A stretch of DNA of 64,000 nucleotides, taken from Streptomyces sp. TSRI0107. GTDB lineage: Bacteria; Actinomycetota; Actinomycetes; Streptomycetales; Streptomycetaceae. Every line of letters starts with the position of its first letter. The first letter of the stretch is position 1. This document shows positions 40,790 to 49,794 of this stretch, piece after piece. The translations under genes and the position numbers were made by a program. The notes beneath the pieces were generated by a model. That model had not been told where the DNA came from, ran no database searches, and worked only from the letters and a program-made list of their open reading frames with translations. The DNA is taken from the NCBI RefSeq assembly GCF_001905845.1, contig NZ_LIVZ01000018.1, positions 62,001 to 126,000 of the forward strand, in the 5' to 3' direction.

Positions 40790-41514
40790 TGTCGACTCGT
40801 TTGGAAGACCGTTTATGGACGGCACCGGCGTTGGTCGGCGGACGGCACGTGGGACCGGATCCTGTGTGCCGTCCAGGCCGACGCCGACCTCGCGGGCCGG
40901 ATCGACTGGAGCATGGTCAGCGTCGACTCGACGTCCTGCCGTGCCCATCAGCACGCGGCCGGCGCTCGTAAGAAGAAGCCACGTGTGCCGAAAGAAGGAC
41001 GACGTCTCGGCACCACCGCCCCGACGAAGGACTCGGACGGTCGGTCTCGGGGCGGCCTGACCCGCAAGACTCACCTCGCGGGTGAAGGTGGCTGCCGGCC
41101 GATGGCCTTCCTGGTCGCGCCCGGCCAGTGGGGCGACGCGCCGCAGATGGTCGAGGTCCTCGAACGGATCCGTGTCCCCCGCCCCAGGGCGGTCGCCCCC
41201 GCACCCGGCCGGACCACTTGGGCGGCGACAAGGCATATGGCTCACGTCGGAACCGGCGCTGTCTGCGAAGACGCCAGATCAAGCACACCATCCCCGAGCC
41301 GAGGGACCAACGGGCCAACCGCAAACGCCGAGGGAGTGGAGGCGGCCGGCCCACCGGCTTCGACAGCGAGATCTGCAAACGCCGCAACGAAGTCGAGCGG
41401 ACGATCAACCGGCTCAAGAACTCTCGGGCCGTCGCCACCCGCTACGACAAGAGGGACTACGTCATCCACGGCACCGTCACCACTGCGGCTGTCCGGTCAT
41501 GGCTCCAGGGCTGA
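40790..41514 (+). pseudogene. IS5-type transposase, degenerate copy 2
   Basis: Better preserved relative of the remnant at 27611. One frame reads TWDRILCAVQADADLAGRID, VSVDSTSCRAHQHAAGARKK, SRGGLTRKTHLAGEGGCRPM and VAPGQWGDAPQMVEVLERIR. After an indel near 41200 the rest continues: RTRPDHLGGDKAYGSRRNRR, HTIPEPRDQRANRKRRGSGG, CKRRNEVERTINRLKNSRAV and a TGA at 41514. The N-terminal ~60 residues are absent. TACTGTCCGGCGGACC at about 40752 may be a terminal repeat. Confidence 0.85.
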
Positions 41515-41945
41515 GCCGGCCTGCAGCCTCAGTCTCCGAGGAACCACAGGTACAGGCCCTGTCCGTCACGAACTACCTGACCCAGCTCGACCAACTCGCG
41601 CGCGAACTCATCAGTCAGCGCGCCTGCAGGCAGCCGCGGTACCTCCTCCAAAAGGTCGAAAACTGCTGGTGGTTGAAAACGGTGTCCGCTTACGGCAGCA
41701 GGTTTCCCGGCATTGGAAGCACCGACTGATCAAGACCAGTCAGCGCCGAGGACTCAGCGGATCGTCATGAGTTTCGAAGGCACCTGCTGATGCAGGCGAG
41801 TCGTGTCGCGGCTTGCAACAGGGCTGCCACAGGGTTCCAAGATCGCTTGACCTTGCCCCAGCAGGAAGGACAACAGTGTCTCCGTAGATCACATGAGCGG
41901 GCGGTTTGCGCTCGCCAGTCGGCCAGACGAAGAGGGGGAGTTCGA
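41515..41945. other. no gene recognised
   Basis: About 430 bp between the transposase remnant and the HAD gene, with no convincing frame. The HAD promoter should lie in its right half. Confidence 0.45.
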
Positions 41946-42584
41946 GTGACGGTGACCTGCGTCATTCTTGATATCGGTGGCGTGCTGGAGATCACGCCGG
42001 AAACGGGGTGGGTGCAGCGGTGGGAAGAGCGGTTGGTGCTGCCGCCGGGCACTGTGCACGAGCGGATGCGCGACGTGTGGCAGGCCGGGAGCATCGGGAG
42101 CATCAGCGAACGAGAAGTTCGCGAGCAGGTGGCAGCACGCCTGGGGCTCGACGCGTCCCAGGTGGAAGCGTTCATGGCGGATCTTTGGGCGGAATACCTG
42201 GGGACGCCTAACGAGGAACTCATCACTTATGTGCGAGGGCTGCGGGGAAGCTGCAGGCTGGGCATCCTGAGCAACAGCTTCGTCGGTGCCCGGGAGCGGG
42301 AGACGGCGCTGTACCACTTCGACGAACTGGTCGAAGAGATCGTGTACTCGCACGAGATCGGCATCGAGAAGCCGGACCCACGTGCCTTCGAGTCCGCATG
42401 TGCCAGCCTGGAGGTGCGGCCGGAGAATTGCCTCTTCATCGACGATCTCGCCGTAAATGTTGAGGCGGCTCAGGTGGCCGGCATGCAGGCGCATCTGTTC
42501 GAGGACAACGCCAGGACGATCACGCGGATCGCAGCTCATCTGGACTCTGGTCCCCGGGTTGCAGGGCGTGTCCCGCTCGGATGA
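41946..42584 (+). CDS. HAD-superfamily hydrolase
   Basis: A 212-aa HAD-IA protein. Motif I is VILDIGGVLEI with nucleophile Asp9; the usual second Asp is Gly11, as in several GGV-type HADs. Motif II is GILSNSF, motif III lysine is in IGIEKPDPRAFE, and motif IV is CLFIDDLAVNVEAAQ. Substrate unknown. GTG 41946 has GGGGGAG at 5 nt; longer frames upstream lack coding character. Confidence 0.88.
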   Translation: MTVTCVILDIGGVLEITPETGWVQRWEERLVLPPGTVHERMRDVWQAGSIGSISEREVREQVAARLGLDASQVEAFMADLWAEYLGTPNEELITYVRGLRGSCRLGILSNSFVGARERETALYHFDELVEEIVYSHEIGIEKPDPRAFESACASLEVRPENCLFIDDLAVNVEAAQVAGMQAHLFEDNARTITRIAAHLDSGPRVAGRVPLG

Positions 42585-42635
42585 CGTCGGCCTGGCCGGC
42601 CTTCAGCGGTTGCCGGCCAAGCGGTGAAGCGGTGG

Positions 42636-43368
42636 TCAGCCCGCTTCTGCGTGTTCGGCTCGGGCTCGGGTGCCAGCCAGACGGTCGGAGTCGGTGCCGG
42701 TCTCGATGATGGTGCCGTTGAAGGTGAGCCGGTCGACGATGGCAGCGCACAGACGGGGATCGGTGAAGGTCTTCGTCCAGCCGCCGAAGGACTCGTTGGA
42801 GGCGATGGCGACGCTGTTCTTCTCCTCGCGCTCGGTCAAGACCTGGAAGAGGAGCTCGGCGCCGTGCCGGTCCAGTTCCATGTATCCCAGTTCGTCGACG
42901 CAGAGAAGGTCGACGCGGCGGTAGCGGGCGATGGTCTTGTTCAGCTGCTTCTCGTCGGCGGCTTCGACCAGTGCCCAGCGCGATGAGCATGTGCGACTTA
43001 CCAGTTCGGGAGTCGCCGATCAGGCAGAGCGGCTGTCCCTTCTTGATCCACTCGCAGCTGGCCAGCGTGTTCACGGTGGCCGGGTCGATGTTGGGGTCGG
43101 CGTCGAAGCCGAAGGGCCGCAACGACTTCTCCCGCGGGAATCCGGCTGCCTTGATCCGCCTTTCCGAGCGGTGTCTGGCTCGGTCGTCGCACTCGGCCAT
43201 CAGCAGTTCGGCGAGGAAGCCGCGGTAAGTCATCTGATCCTTGGCCGCCCGGTCGGCGATCTCGGCGAACTCGTTGCGGATCGACGGCACTCGCAGCAGG
43301 CGGCAGGCAGTGTCGATGGCCGTGGTGGCGGCCTACTCGGCCAAACCTCGCTGGCGGGGCAGGGTCAC
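42636..43368 (-). pseudogene. IS21-family IstB ATPase, inactivated
   Basis: From GTG 43368: VTLPRQRGLAE, an in-frame TAG, then AATTAIDTACRLLRVPSIRN, MTYRGFLAELLMAECDDRAR and the Walker A region CLIGDSRTGKSHMLIALGT. After a frameshift near 42970 the other frame gives LNKTIARYRRVDLLCVDELG (Walker B), MELDRHGAELLFQVLTEREE and SNESFGGWTKTFTDPRLCAA. The usual Walker A Gly before Thr-Gly-Lys is Arg (DSRTGKS). The partner IstA transposase was not found. Confidence 0.88.
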
Positions 43369-43724
43369 TGTGCTTCTCCCTCTCGGTGGTCACCGCTGCT
43401 GACGCGACGGCGTCGGAGCAACTGGTCATGCCCCCGAGAAGCGGGCCGGAGGCTATAGCAACCGGGCGGCCTTCTCCTTCTGCGCCGCGCCACCCCGCCG
43501 TCGGCCACCGCAGCCCTCCTCCACCTCGCCGACCACTGCCCTCCAACTGGAGCCCAACGCCTTCCGGCCCGCCCGGCCGACTTGCCGGCGCACGTCCCGG
43601 ACCGCAGACACCTGCGCTGGGGCGAGACCTGGAGGAACCAGCTGACGACCTGCTCGATGATGTCAGGACCGAGGCCACGCGCGCTCTCAACCGGCGCCTT
43701 CCGTAAACGTCCTGGCCCGACCTG
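43369..43724. other. no gene recognised
   Basis: About 355 bp where the IS21 istA gene would be expected upstream of istB. No IstA-like frame is visible on either strand. Confidence 0.45.
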
Positions 43725-44123
43725 TTGAACAGCAGGTCGCGGCTGCCCCTCAGTCGGCGGGACTACCGGGCCGAGAACATCCCCCAGGAGATCCCCGCGG
43801 CCTGGCTCGAGCTGACACTACGGGTGTGGCACGCGATGTGGTTGAAGCGCATCGACTACAAGATCGCCGCAGTCCGACAGCGGCGGGCCGAGAAGAAACG
43901 GAGCCATCTGCGGCGGCCCGCACCGCCCGAGTGGGTCGCCGCCTTCGGTGTCGGAGCCGGCCGGGAGCCCGCAGAGGTCCACGCCGGCGGCTGCCACGTG
44001 ACCGGAGACCGCTGGCGTGCCATGGACCGGGACGAAGCCCGCCAGCTGCTGAGCAGCGGCATACGCGCGTGCAGCCACTGCCAGCCCGACGTCCAGCTGC
44101 ACATCAATAGGGCACGCCAATAG
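43725..44123 (+). CDS. DUF6233-like protein
   Basis: About 132 residues from a TTG. A helical segment LELTLRVWHAMWLKRIDYKI leads to HLRRPAPPEWVAAFGVGAGR, VEVHAGGCHVTG-like AEVHAGGCHVTGDRWRAMDR and IRACSHCQPDVQLHI. The conserved VHxGxC and ACxHCxPD blocks are typical of the DUF6233 family of Streptomyces, which often occurs in many copies per genome. The start is uncertain and the N-terminus may be truncated. Function unknown. Confidence 0.7.
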   Translation: MNSRSRLPLSRRDYRAENIPQEIPAAWLELTLRVWHAMWLKRIDYKIAAVRQRRAEKKRSHLRRPAPPEWVAAFGVGAGREPAEVHAGGCHVTGDRWRAMDRDEARQLLSSGIRACSHCQPDVQLHINRARQ

Positions 44124-44274
44124 GCGGTTCTGCGTCGGCTCAGGGGACCTCATGGAGTCCTCCAAGGTCAGCAGCAGGTGTCCGGCCACCGACTGGGGCG
44201 ACTCGGCGCGGATCGATTATGTCGGCGTCGAGGGGGCACCTGGCACGCCACACCAAAGCCGGAGGTAGTTGACG

Positions 44275-44898
44275 ATGGTGGATTTAGCGGTACTGCCGAG
44301 CTACATTGCGGTGATCCTGCTCTTTCTCGCTCCGCCCGGGCCTGATATGACCTACATGCTCGCAGTGGGCCTTGAAGGTGGGCGCCTGTCCGCGCTGAAA
44401 GCCATCCTCGGCATAGGAACAGGTATGAGTGCCTATGCCGCCGCCGTCGTCGCCGGGATGGGGGAGATCGCCCGATCGCACCCATCGGTGCTTGATGCGG
44501 TACGAATACTGGGTGCAGCGTATCTGCTGTGGTTGGCGTACGTGACAATGCGAAGTGCGCGTCGAGCGATCAACGGACACGGCGATATCGCGACAGGCGG
44601 GTGGTATCTGCGAGGAGTGTTAGTCAGCCTGACGAATCCGAAAATAATCCTCTTCTACCTCGCGGTGCTCCCGCAGTTCATAGGGAGTGCAGAGAATCCC
44701 GAACTGCAGATGGCCGTCCTCGGCGCAATCAACGTCCTGATGGAGATAGTTCTTTACGGGTGCATTGGAGTGTTGTCGGGATTTTTCCATGCACGGCTCA
44801 CCGGCTCAACAAAAGCGACGGCTGTGCTGAATTATGCCGCGTGCGCCGTTTATGTTGCGCTGGCAGCGGCGATCACTGTTGAGATCCTCCTGACCTAG
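44275..44898 (+). CDS. LysE/RhtB-family amino acid exporter
   Basis: A 207-aa protein with six hydrophobic segments and the family start LAVLPSYIAVILLFLAPPGP DMTYML-like (residues 3-28), then ILGIGTGMSAYAAAVVAGMG, LGAAYLLWLAYVTMRSARRA and VSLTNPKIILFYLAVLPQFI (the conserved NPK-FY block). Members export amino acids or homoserine lactones. ATG 44275 follows GGAGG. Codon third positions include more A/T (AAAATAATC, TTATGTTGCG) than its neighbours, suggesting recent transfer. Confidence 0.9.
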   Translation: MVDLAVLPSYIAVILLFLAPPGPDMTYMLAVGLEGGRLSALKAILGIGTGMSAYAAAVVAGMGEIARSHPSVLDAVRILGAAYLLWLAYVTMRSARRAINGHGDIATGGWYLRGVLVSLTNPKIILFYLAVLPQFIGSAENPELQMAVLGAINVLMEIVLYGCIGVLSGFFHARLTGSTKATAVLNYAACAVYVALAAAITVEILLT

Positions 44899-45930
44899 TA
44901 CTCCAGCCGTAGATCGTGATCTTCAGGTGGCTGGCCTGGGCTCGGGCCTGATGGCGGCGTCGCCAGTCGGACCAGCCGAGCCGGTGGGCTGCACCGTGCA
45001 CGGGCCGAACGACGAGCGTGGTGAATAGTCGCTGGATTTCGTTGCAGGTGAGCGGGATCAGCCCGTCCGGGGCGGAATGGCGAGCGTCAGCGTGGCCAAA
45101 GGCACCGCAGCCGGCGACCCAGCAATGGCAGTAAGCCAGTTCACCGGTGGTGCGGTCGCGGCGGATCAGCAGTTGGTGGCTGCCGAGGCGCGGTTCGGCC
45201 AGGTCGATGACGGCCCAGTCGTAGAAGCGGTGCCCCTTGCCGCCGGCCGCTGCCGACAGCTTCAGCCAGGCCCACTTCGGCACCTTCACGGCCAGGGCAT
45301 CCGCGCGGAACTTCCCGGCGCCCGTGGTGACTTCGGCCGAGCAAGCAACGCCGAGCACGTAGCCGACCTGGCGCTCTTCCAGCGCGGCGCGCAGCTTGGG
45401 GGTTGCCGCCGTAGACCTCATCGCCCGCAACCCAGCCCACACGGTGCCCGGCGTCAAGGAATCGGCCGATCATGCGGGCGGCCAGCTCCGGCTTGGTCGC
45501 GAAGACGGTGTCCCCGCCCAGTCCCGCCGCCCGGCAGCGGTCCGGGTCGCACGTCCACGAGCGCGGGACGTACAAGTCGCGGTCGATCGCCGCGTGTCCG
45601 CGGCGGCCTGCAAAGACGAGGTAGACAGCGACCTGAGCGTTTTCGATCCTCCCGGCCGTGCCGGTGAACTGGCGCTGGACACCCACGGTGTGCGTGCCCT
45701 TCTTCACGCCCCCGTCTCATCGACGACCAGCACCGCATCGCCGTCGTACACATGTTCCAGCATGTACTCGCGCACGTCATCGCGCACGGTGTCGGCATCC
45801 CACTTAGCCCGGCCGAGCAGGTGCTGCAGTCCACGCGGACTGGCCTATCCGGCCCACTTGCGAACCGGCCCGCTATCCGGGACATCAGGACCTCGAACGC
45901 CTCCTGCCAGCGGGCAGGGTCTACGCTGTG
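44897..45930 (-). pseudogene. IS701-family transposase with deletions and frameshifts
   Basis: Ordered pieces: SVDPARWQEAFEVLMSRIAG; after a deletion, the block encoding LLGRAKWDADTVRDDVREYM in another frame; KKGTHTVGVQRQFTGTAGRI, NAQVAVYLVFAGRRGHAAID, LYVPRSWTCDPDRCRAAGLG, RVGWVAGDEVYG; and in yet another frame ERQVGYVLGVACSAEVTTGA, GHRFYDWAVIDL and HQLLIRRDRTTGELAYCHCW. The catalytic ETFQ-containing region is deleted before LGWSDWRRRHQARAQ. Non-functional. Confidence 0.88.
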
Positions 45931-46097
45931 ACTCGCGACCACCGCATGATCTTCAGTCTTCGTACACCGATGATCAACGGTGGCCGCACCCGTCCTCACC
46001 GCCCCTCGGTCACGACGTGCGAAGACGGGGCCGCATCCCTTCCGTGTCCCGCACGGGGCACGCAGCGTTCGCCCGCCGTCTCGTGCCAGGAGGACAC

Positions 46098-46502
46098 ATG
46101 CAACGCGGTGAAGTCTGGTGGGTCGACTTCGACGAGCGACGCCCGGTCGTGCTGCTCTCGGACGAGGAGTCATCCGGGTTTCAGGCGATGCAGGTCGTTG
46201 CGCCGGCGGGCGTCGACATCAGCGGCCTGGCCGTTGAAGTGGCCGTAGGAGCCCCGGAAGGGCTGCCCTTCGAAGGCGTGCTGCGGTTCGCGTTCCCGCG
46301 TCCAGGCTTTACTCCCTGCACATGGCTGACCGCCATGGCCCGGGACGACCTGATCGAGCGGGCGGGCGTGTTGTCCTCCGTGAAGCTCAGCGAGGTCGAA
46401 GAAGCCCTCCGTGCCGCTGGAGAGAGGAGGGAGTGGACCCCGATGACGGCTGCCAGGATCAGCGAGGTCAAAGATGCCCGCCGTCTCGAAGGACTCGAGT
46501 AG
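46098..46502 (+). CDS. MazF/PemK-family toxin-like protein, apparently solitary
   Basis: A 134-aa protein. The N-terminus MQRGEVWWVDFDERRPVVLL matches the MazF/PemK RNase fold start. MQVVAPAGVDISGLAVEVAV, LRFAFPRPGF and LIERAGVLSSVKLSEVEEAL fit the rest of the barrel. MazF toxins cleave RNA at short motifs. ATG 46098 follows GGAGG closely. No antitoxin-sized gene is adjacent: upstream is IS701 debris and downstream an IS5 fragment. It may be an orphan or may have lost its partner. Confidence 0.75.
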   Translation: MQRGEVWWVDFDERRPVVLLSDEESSGFQAMQVVAPAGVDISGLAVEVAVGAPEGLPFEGVLRFAFPRPGFTPCTWLTAMARDDLIERAGVLSSVKLSEVEEALRAAGERREWTPMTAARISEVKDARRLEGLE

Positions 46503-46681
46503 CGGACGCCTGTGCTGCCCAGCTCGGTGTCTCGTCGATCAGGCCGGATCAGGGAGCGGCGTCTGGTGCCGTGCATCGCAAGGCGGAGGAGGGAGCCGAT
46601 GCGGCGCATCGGGGACCGACGACAACGCGGCGAGGCGCGGTGCCAGGCGCCGCGAGCCCGGCATGATCGGCGAGACACCCC

Positions 46682-46880
46682 CTAGGGTCCGCCTTCAAGC
46701 GATCTTGCCCAGAGCAGGAATGACGCGAGTGTGACCGCCGCTTCGTATGAGGCGGCGGTCTTTTCGTACCGGGTGGCGATGCCTCGGAAGCTCTTGAGGC
46801 GGTTGAAGCAGCGTTCGATCACGTTGCGTCGGCGGAAGGTCTCCCGGTCGAATGCTGGTGGTCTGCCGCCGTTGCGGCCG
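46682..46880 (-). pseudogene. IS5-type transposase C-terminal fragment
   Basis: GGRPPAFDRETFRRRNVIER, then CFNRLKSFRGIATRYEKTAA and SYEAAVTLASFLLWA with a stop at 46682: the standard C-terminus (third catalytic Glu in IERCFNRLK). Upstream the frame passes directly into antisense of the PsiE-like gene, so the element has truncated that gene's 5' end or been cut off by it. Confidence 0.85.
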
Positions 46881-46925
46881 TGGCTCAACTTGTGGCGTTG
46901 CTGGTTGTTCGTCCAGGACGTCATC

Positions 46926-47310
46926 AGGTCGATCCAGGGGCCGTACCGCGAGGAGACGGTCGTTCTCTCCGCCCTGGACAACAGCCTGGTGCTGTTCATC
47001 GTGGCCGAGCTGCTTCACACCGTCCACCTCACCATCAGGAACCGGGACCCTCCACGCGGAGCCTTTCCTCGTCGTCGGCCTGATTGCCGGCGTCCGCAAG
47101 GTGCTCATCGTGACGGCCGAGGCGGAGAAATCCCTCCGGTGGAACGTCGAGGGGATCGAACTGCTGGTCCTGGCGGGGCTGATCCTCGTGATGGCGACAA
47201 CGGTGTACGTGTGGCGGCGCTCCACGCGGCCGGGAGAATACTTCCCGCTCCAGGAGGCGCGGCGCTCCCCGTCGCCGGAGCCGTCACCCACCTCGGTGCG
47301 CGGGTCCTGA
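46926..47310 (+). pseudogene. PsiE-like membrane protein, 5'-truncated and frameshifted
   Basis: The first frame gives GPYREETVVLSALDNSLVLF then IVAELLHTVHLTIRNR. After a 1-nt shift near 47045 the second frame gives TLHAEPFLVVGLIAGVRKVL, IVTAEAEKSLRW and LLVLAGLILVMATTVYVWRR. These helices and loop resemble the phosphate-starvation-inducible PsiE family. The N-terminus is replaced by the IS5 fragment. The 3' end overlaps the convergent FUSC gene by 27 bp. Confidence 0.7.
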
Positions 47311-49458
47311 TCCGTCACCTTCCGCAGCCACGGCGGCCCGCACCCGCTGCTGCTCGCGAGCGGAGCCGACGTCCCGTTCCAGGGGGGTGCGGCTTACTGC
47401 TGTCGCGAGGTCCTCCAGGGCCCGCTTCTGCAGTTCCGCCCCGCGCCGTAGCACCGGGCTCCGGTCCCCGGCGGCGCCCTCCCACGTGTGGAGCGCCTGC
47501 TCCACGCGCCCCCAGTCCGGATTCCTGTGTTCGCGTACGTCGACTGCGGCCTGTGCGGTGTCCGCCTCCAGGGCCTCGGCGAGCCGCGCCGCCTGGGGGA
47601 CGAAACGGCTGTCGGCCCGCGGGACGTGGCTCTCCATGAGCATCGCCGCCCTCTCGAACCCCTTGAGCGCCTCCTCCGCCTCGTCCGCCTCGCGCGACGT
47701 CAGCCCCCTGGGGCGGACCGGTTCCTGCCTTGCCTGGTCGTGGGCCTCCTGCCAGGCGGCACGTGCCTCCCTGCTCGCCAGCAGCGCCCTGCGCATGTCG
47801 GCGCGATGTTGCCGGGTCGGTTCGGCATAGCTGCGGAGCACTGCGGCCGCGTAGCGGCCGTCGGCGGCGAGCCAGTCCGCAAGCCGGCCCGGCAGCCGGG
47901 GTGTCTCCCATGCGGGGAACACCACGTACGCCAGCATGGCCAGGGCCCCGCCGAGCAGGGTGAGCACCACCCGCTCCGGGACCGTCTGCTCCCATGCCTG
48001 GCCGCCCATGCCGAGCAGGAAGACGACGTACGCGGCAGTGAAACACTGGGAGTAGGCGTAGCCGGTACGGTTCAGCGTGTACGACAGGCCCGCCGAGATT
48101 ACCGCCAGCGCGCCGAACACATAGGCGTCCGGACCCAGGGCCCGCACCATGCCCGTGGCGAGCGCGACCCCCGCCAGGGTCCCGGCGAGACGGGCCACCG
48201 CGCGCGAGTACGTCCGGTGGAAGTCCGGCCGCATCACCATCACCGAGGCGATGGGCGCCCAGTAGCCGTGGTCCAGGGGTAGCCGGGAAGCGATCAGATA
48301 GCCGAGCGTGGCCACCGCCGCCAGGCGGACGGCGTGCCGGAACACGGGCGAGTCCCGGCGGAGCTCACGGCGGACTGCCCGGACGACGACCGGGAGCAGC
48401 CGGAACATTGTCGGGCGCACCAGGAACTGGGCGCCGGCGGGGCCGGTGGGCGTAGGCGCCTTGTCGCGCGCGCCGCCGCTCCCGGCGATCTCCAAGGCCT
48501 CGGCGAGCAGTTCCACGAGCCGTTCGGCGGCCTGCCGGGCGGGCCCCTCCAGCACCTCGTGTTCCTCGTCGACGCGCAGGACTTCCACGCTCCGGGGCGG
48601 CACCTCGGCGGGAGTGCCGCGGCGGATCGAACGGGCGGCCGCGTCCAGGACGTCGGCGGCCGCGTTGAGCAACTCCCGTGCTCGGTCCCGCCCAGGTCCC
48701 TCCGCCGGGGCGCCGACGTCCGGGTCGGCGAGCGCGGCGACGACCGGCAGAATGCGCTCGGCGAGGCCCCGGGGGCCGTGGAGAACGGGGGGACGAGTGC
48801 GGGCCTGTGATGGCGTCACCGCGGCCGCGTCCCGGGCCGTCATCAACGGCTCCGGGTCGAACGGGGCGGTCGGGTCGTGCCGCAGCCGGCGGGCGTAGTC
48901 GGCCACGGCGGCCAGGGCGTCGGCCAGCGCGTCACGATGCGCCCCCCAACGGCGGATCGGAAACAGCAAGATCAGCACGGCCTGCGCCACGCCTCCGAGC
49001 GCGATGACCCCGGCGTGCTCCATGGCTCGCCCGACGCTCGTGGGCAGGGTGATGGTCACCAGCATGCTGCCGACCGTCGTCGCCGCGACGATCCCGGCGG
49101 TCGATCCGAGGGCCCACGCCATCCCCGCGGCAAAGGCCCATACGGCCAGCAGTGGGAGGAACGTCACGAGTCGCCCCGCCGCCAGGTAGCCCACGAAGGT
49201 GCTGAACGCCAAACCCGCGCCCGCGCCGAGCGCGATCACCTTACGTGGACGCCAGGTGCGCTGGAACGTGGCAGCACCCGCGGAGTAGGCACCGAGGGCG
49301 GCGGACGCGGCGTACGCAGGGGAGACCAGCCACAGCGCCGGCCCGATGACGATCGCCAGCCCAGCCGCCGTGCGCAGCGCGAGCAGGGGCTCCAGCCGCG
49401 TCTCCTCGATCGTGAGTCCGGATCGCACGACCTCGCCGAAGGTCCGCAGCCACGTCAT
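47284..49458 (-). CDS. FUSC-family inner-membrane transporter
   Basis: A 724-aa protein. Two hydrophobic blocks (about residues 25-170 and 385-510) are separated and followed by long cytoplasmic helices, the YccS/AaeB arrangement. The second block carries PLDHGYWAPIASVMVMRPDF HRTY-like sequence, the FUSC signature, then GTLAGVALATGM. Family members export aromatic carboxylates and related toxic acids. ATG 49458. It is convergent with the PsiE remnant and overlaps it. Confidence 0.88.
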   Translation of the reverse strand: MTWLRTFGEVVRSGLTIEETRLEPLLALRTAAGLAIVIGPALWLVSPAYAASAALGAYSAGAATFQRTWRPRKVIALGAGAGLAFSTFVGYLAAGRLVTFLPLLAVWAFAAGMAWALGSTAGIVAATTVGSMLVTITLPTSVGRAMEHAGVIALGGVAQAVLILLFPIRRWGAHRDALADALAAVADYARRLRHDPTAPFDPEPLMTARDAAAVTPSQARTRPPVLHGPRGLAERILPVVAALADPDVGAPAEGPGRDRARELLNAAADVLDAAARSIRRGTPAEVPPRSVEVLRVDEEHEVLEGPARQAAERLVELLAEALEIAGSGGARDKAPTPTGPAGAQFLVRPTMFRLLPVVVRAVRRELRRDSPVFRHAVRLAAVATLGYLIASRLPLDHGYWAPIASVMVMRPDFHRTYSRAVARLAGTLAGVALATGMVRALGPDAYVFGALAVISAGLSYTLNRTGYAYSQCFTAAYVVFLLGMGGQAWEQTVPERVVLTLLGGALAMLAYVVFPAWETPRLPGRLADWLAADGRYAAAVLRSYAEPTRQHRADMRRALLASREARAAWQEAHDQARQEPVRPRGLTSREADEAEEALKGFERAAMLMESHVPRADSRFVPQAARLAEALEADTAQAAVDVREHRNPDWGRVEQALHTWEGAAGDRSPVLRRGAELQKRALEDLATAVSRTPLERDVGSAREQQRVRAAVAAEGDGSGPAHRGG

Positions 49459-49794
49459 GGTGTGAGCCCGGTCGGAACGCCCTGCCGGGTCGCGTCGGGC
49501 TGGCCGAGGCGGGGCCGCCGGGCAGGGAAGCCGCCCGCACGGCCGAGAAACTCAGCGTCGGTGAATACGCGACACATCGACATCCGGCCTCACCAGTCCC
49601 GGGGGTCCGCCTCGCACCGCATGTCCGGCGGGGTCCTTGCCGCCAGTTTGGCGAACAGGGGTCTGACGGGTGGTGTCACCAGTAGATCCGTGGCTAGGAC
49701 TCCGCTGGTTCGGCCCCGGCCAGCCGGAACCAGGGTGACTGCCACTCGTCACCCGGACCCGTCCGGGCGGAGAGGGACAGCGTCCCCGGGTTCC

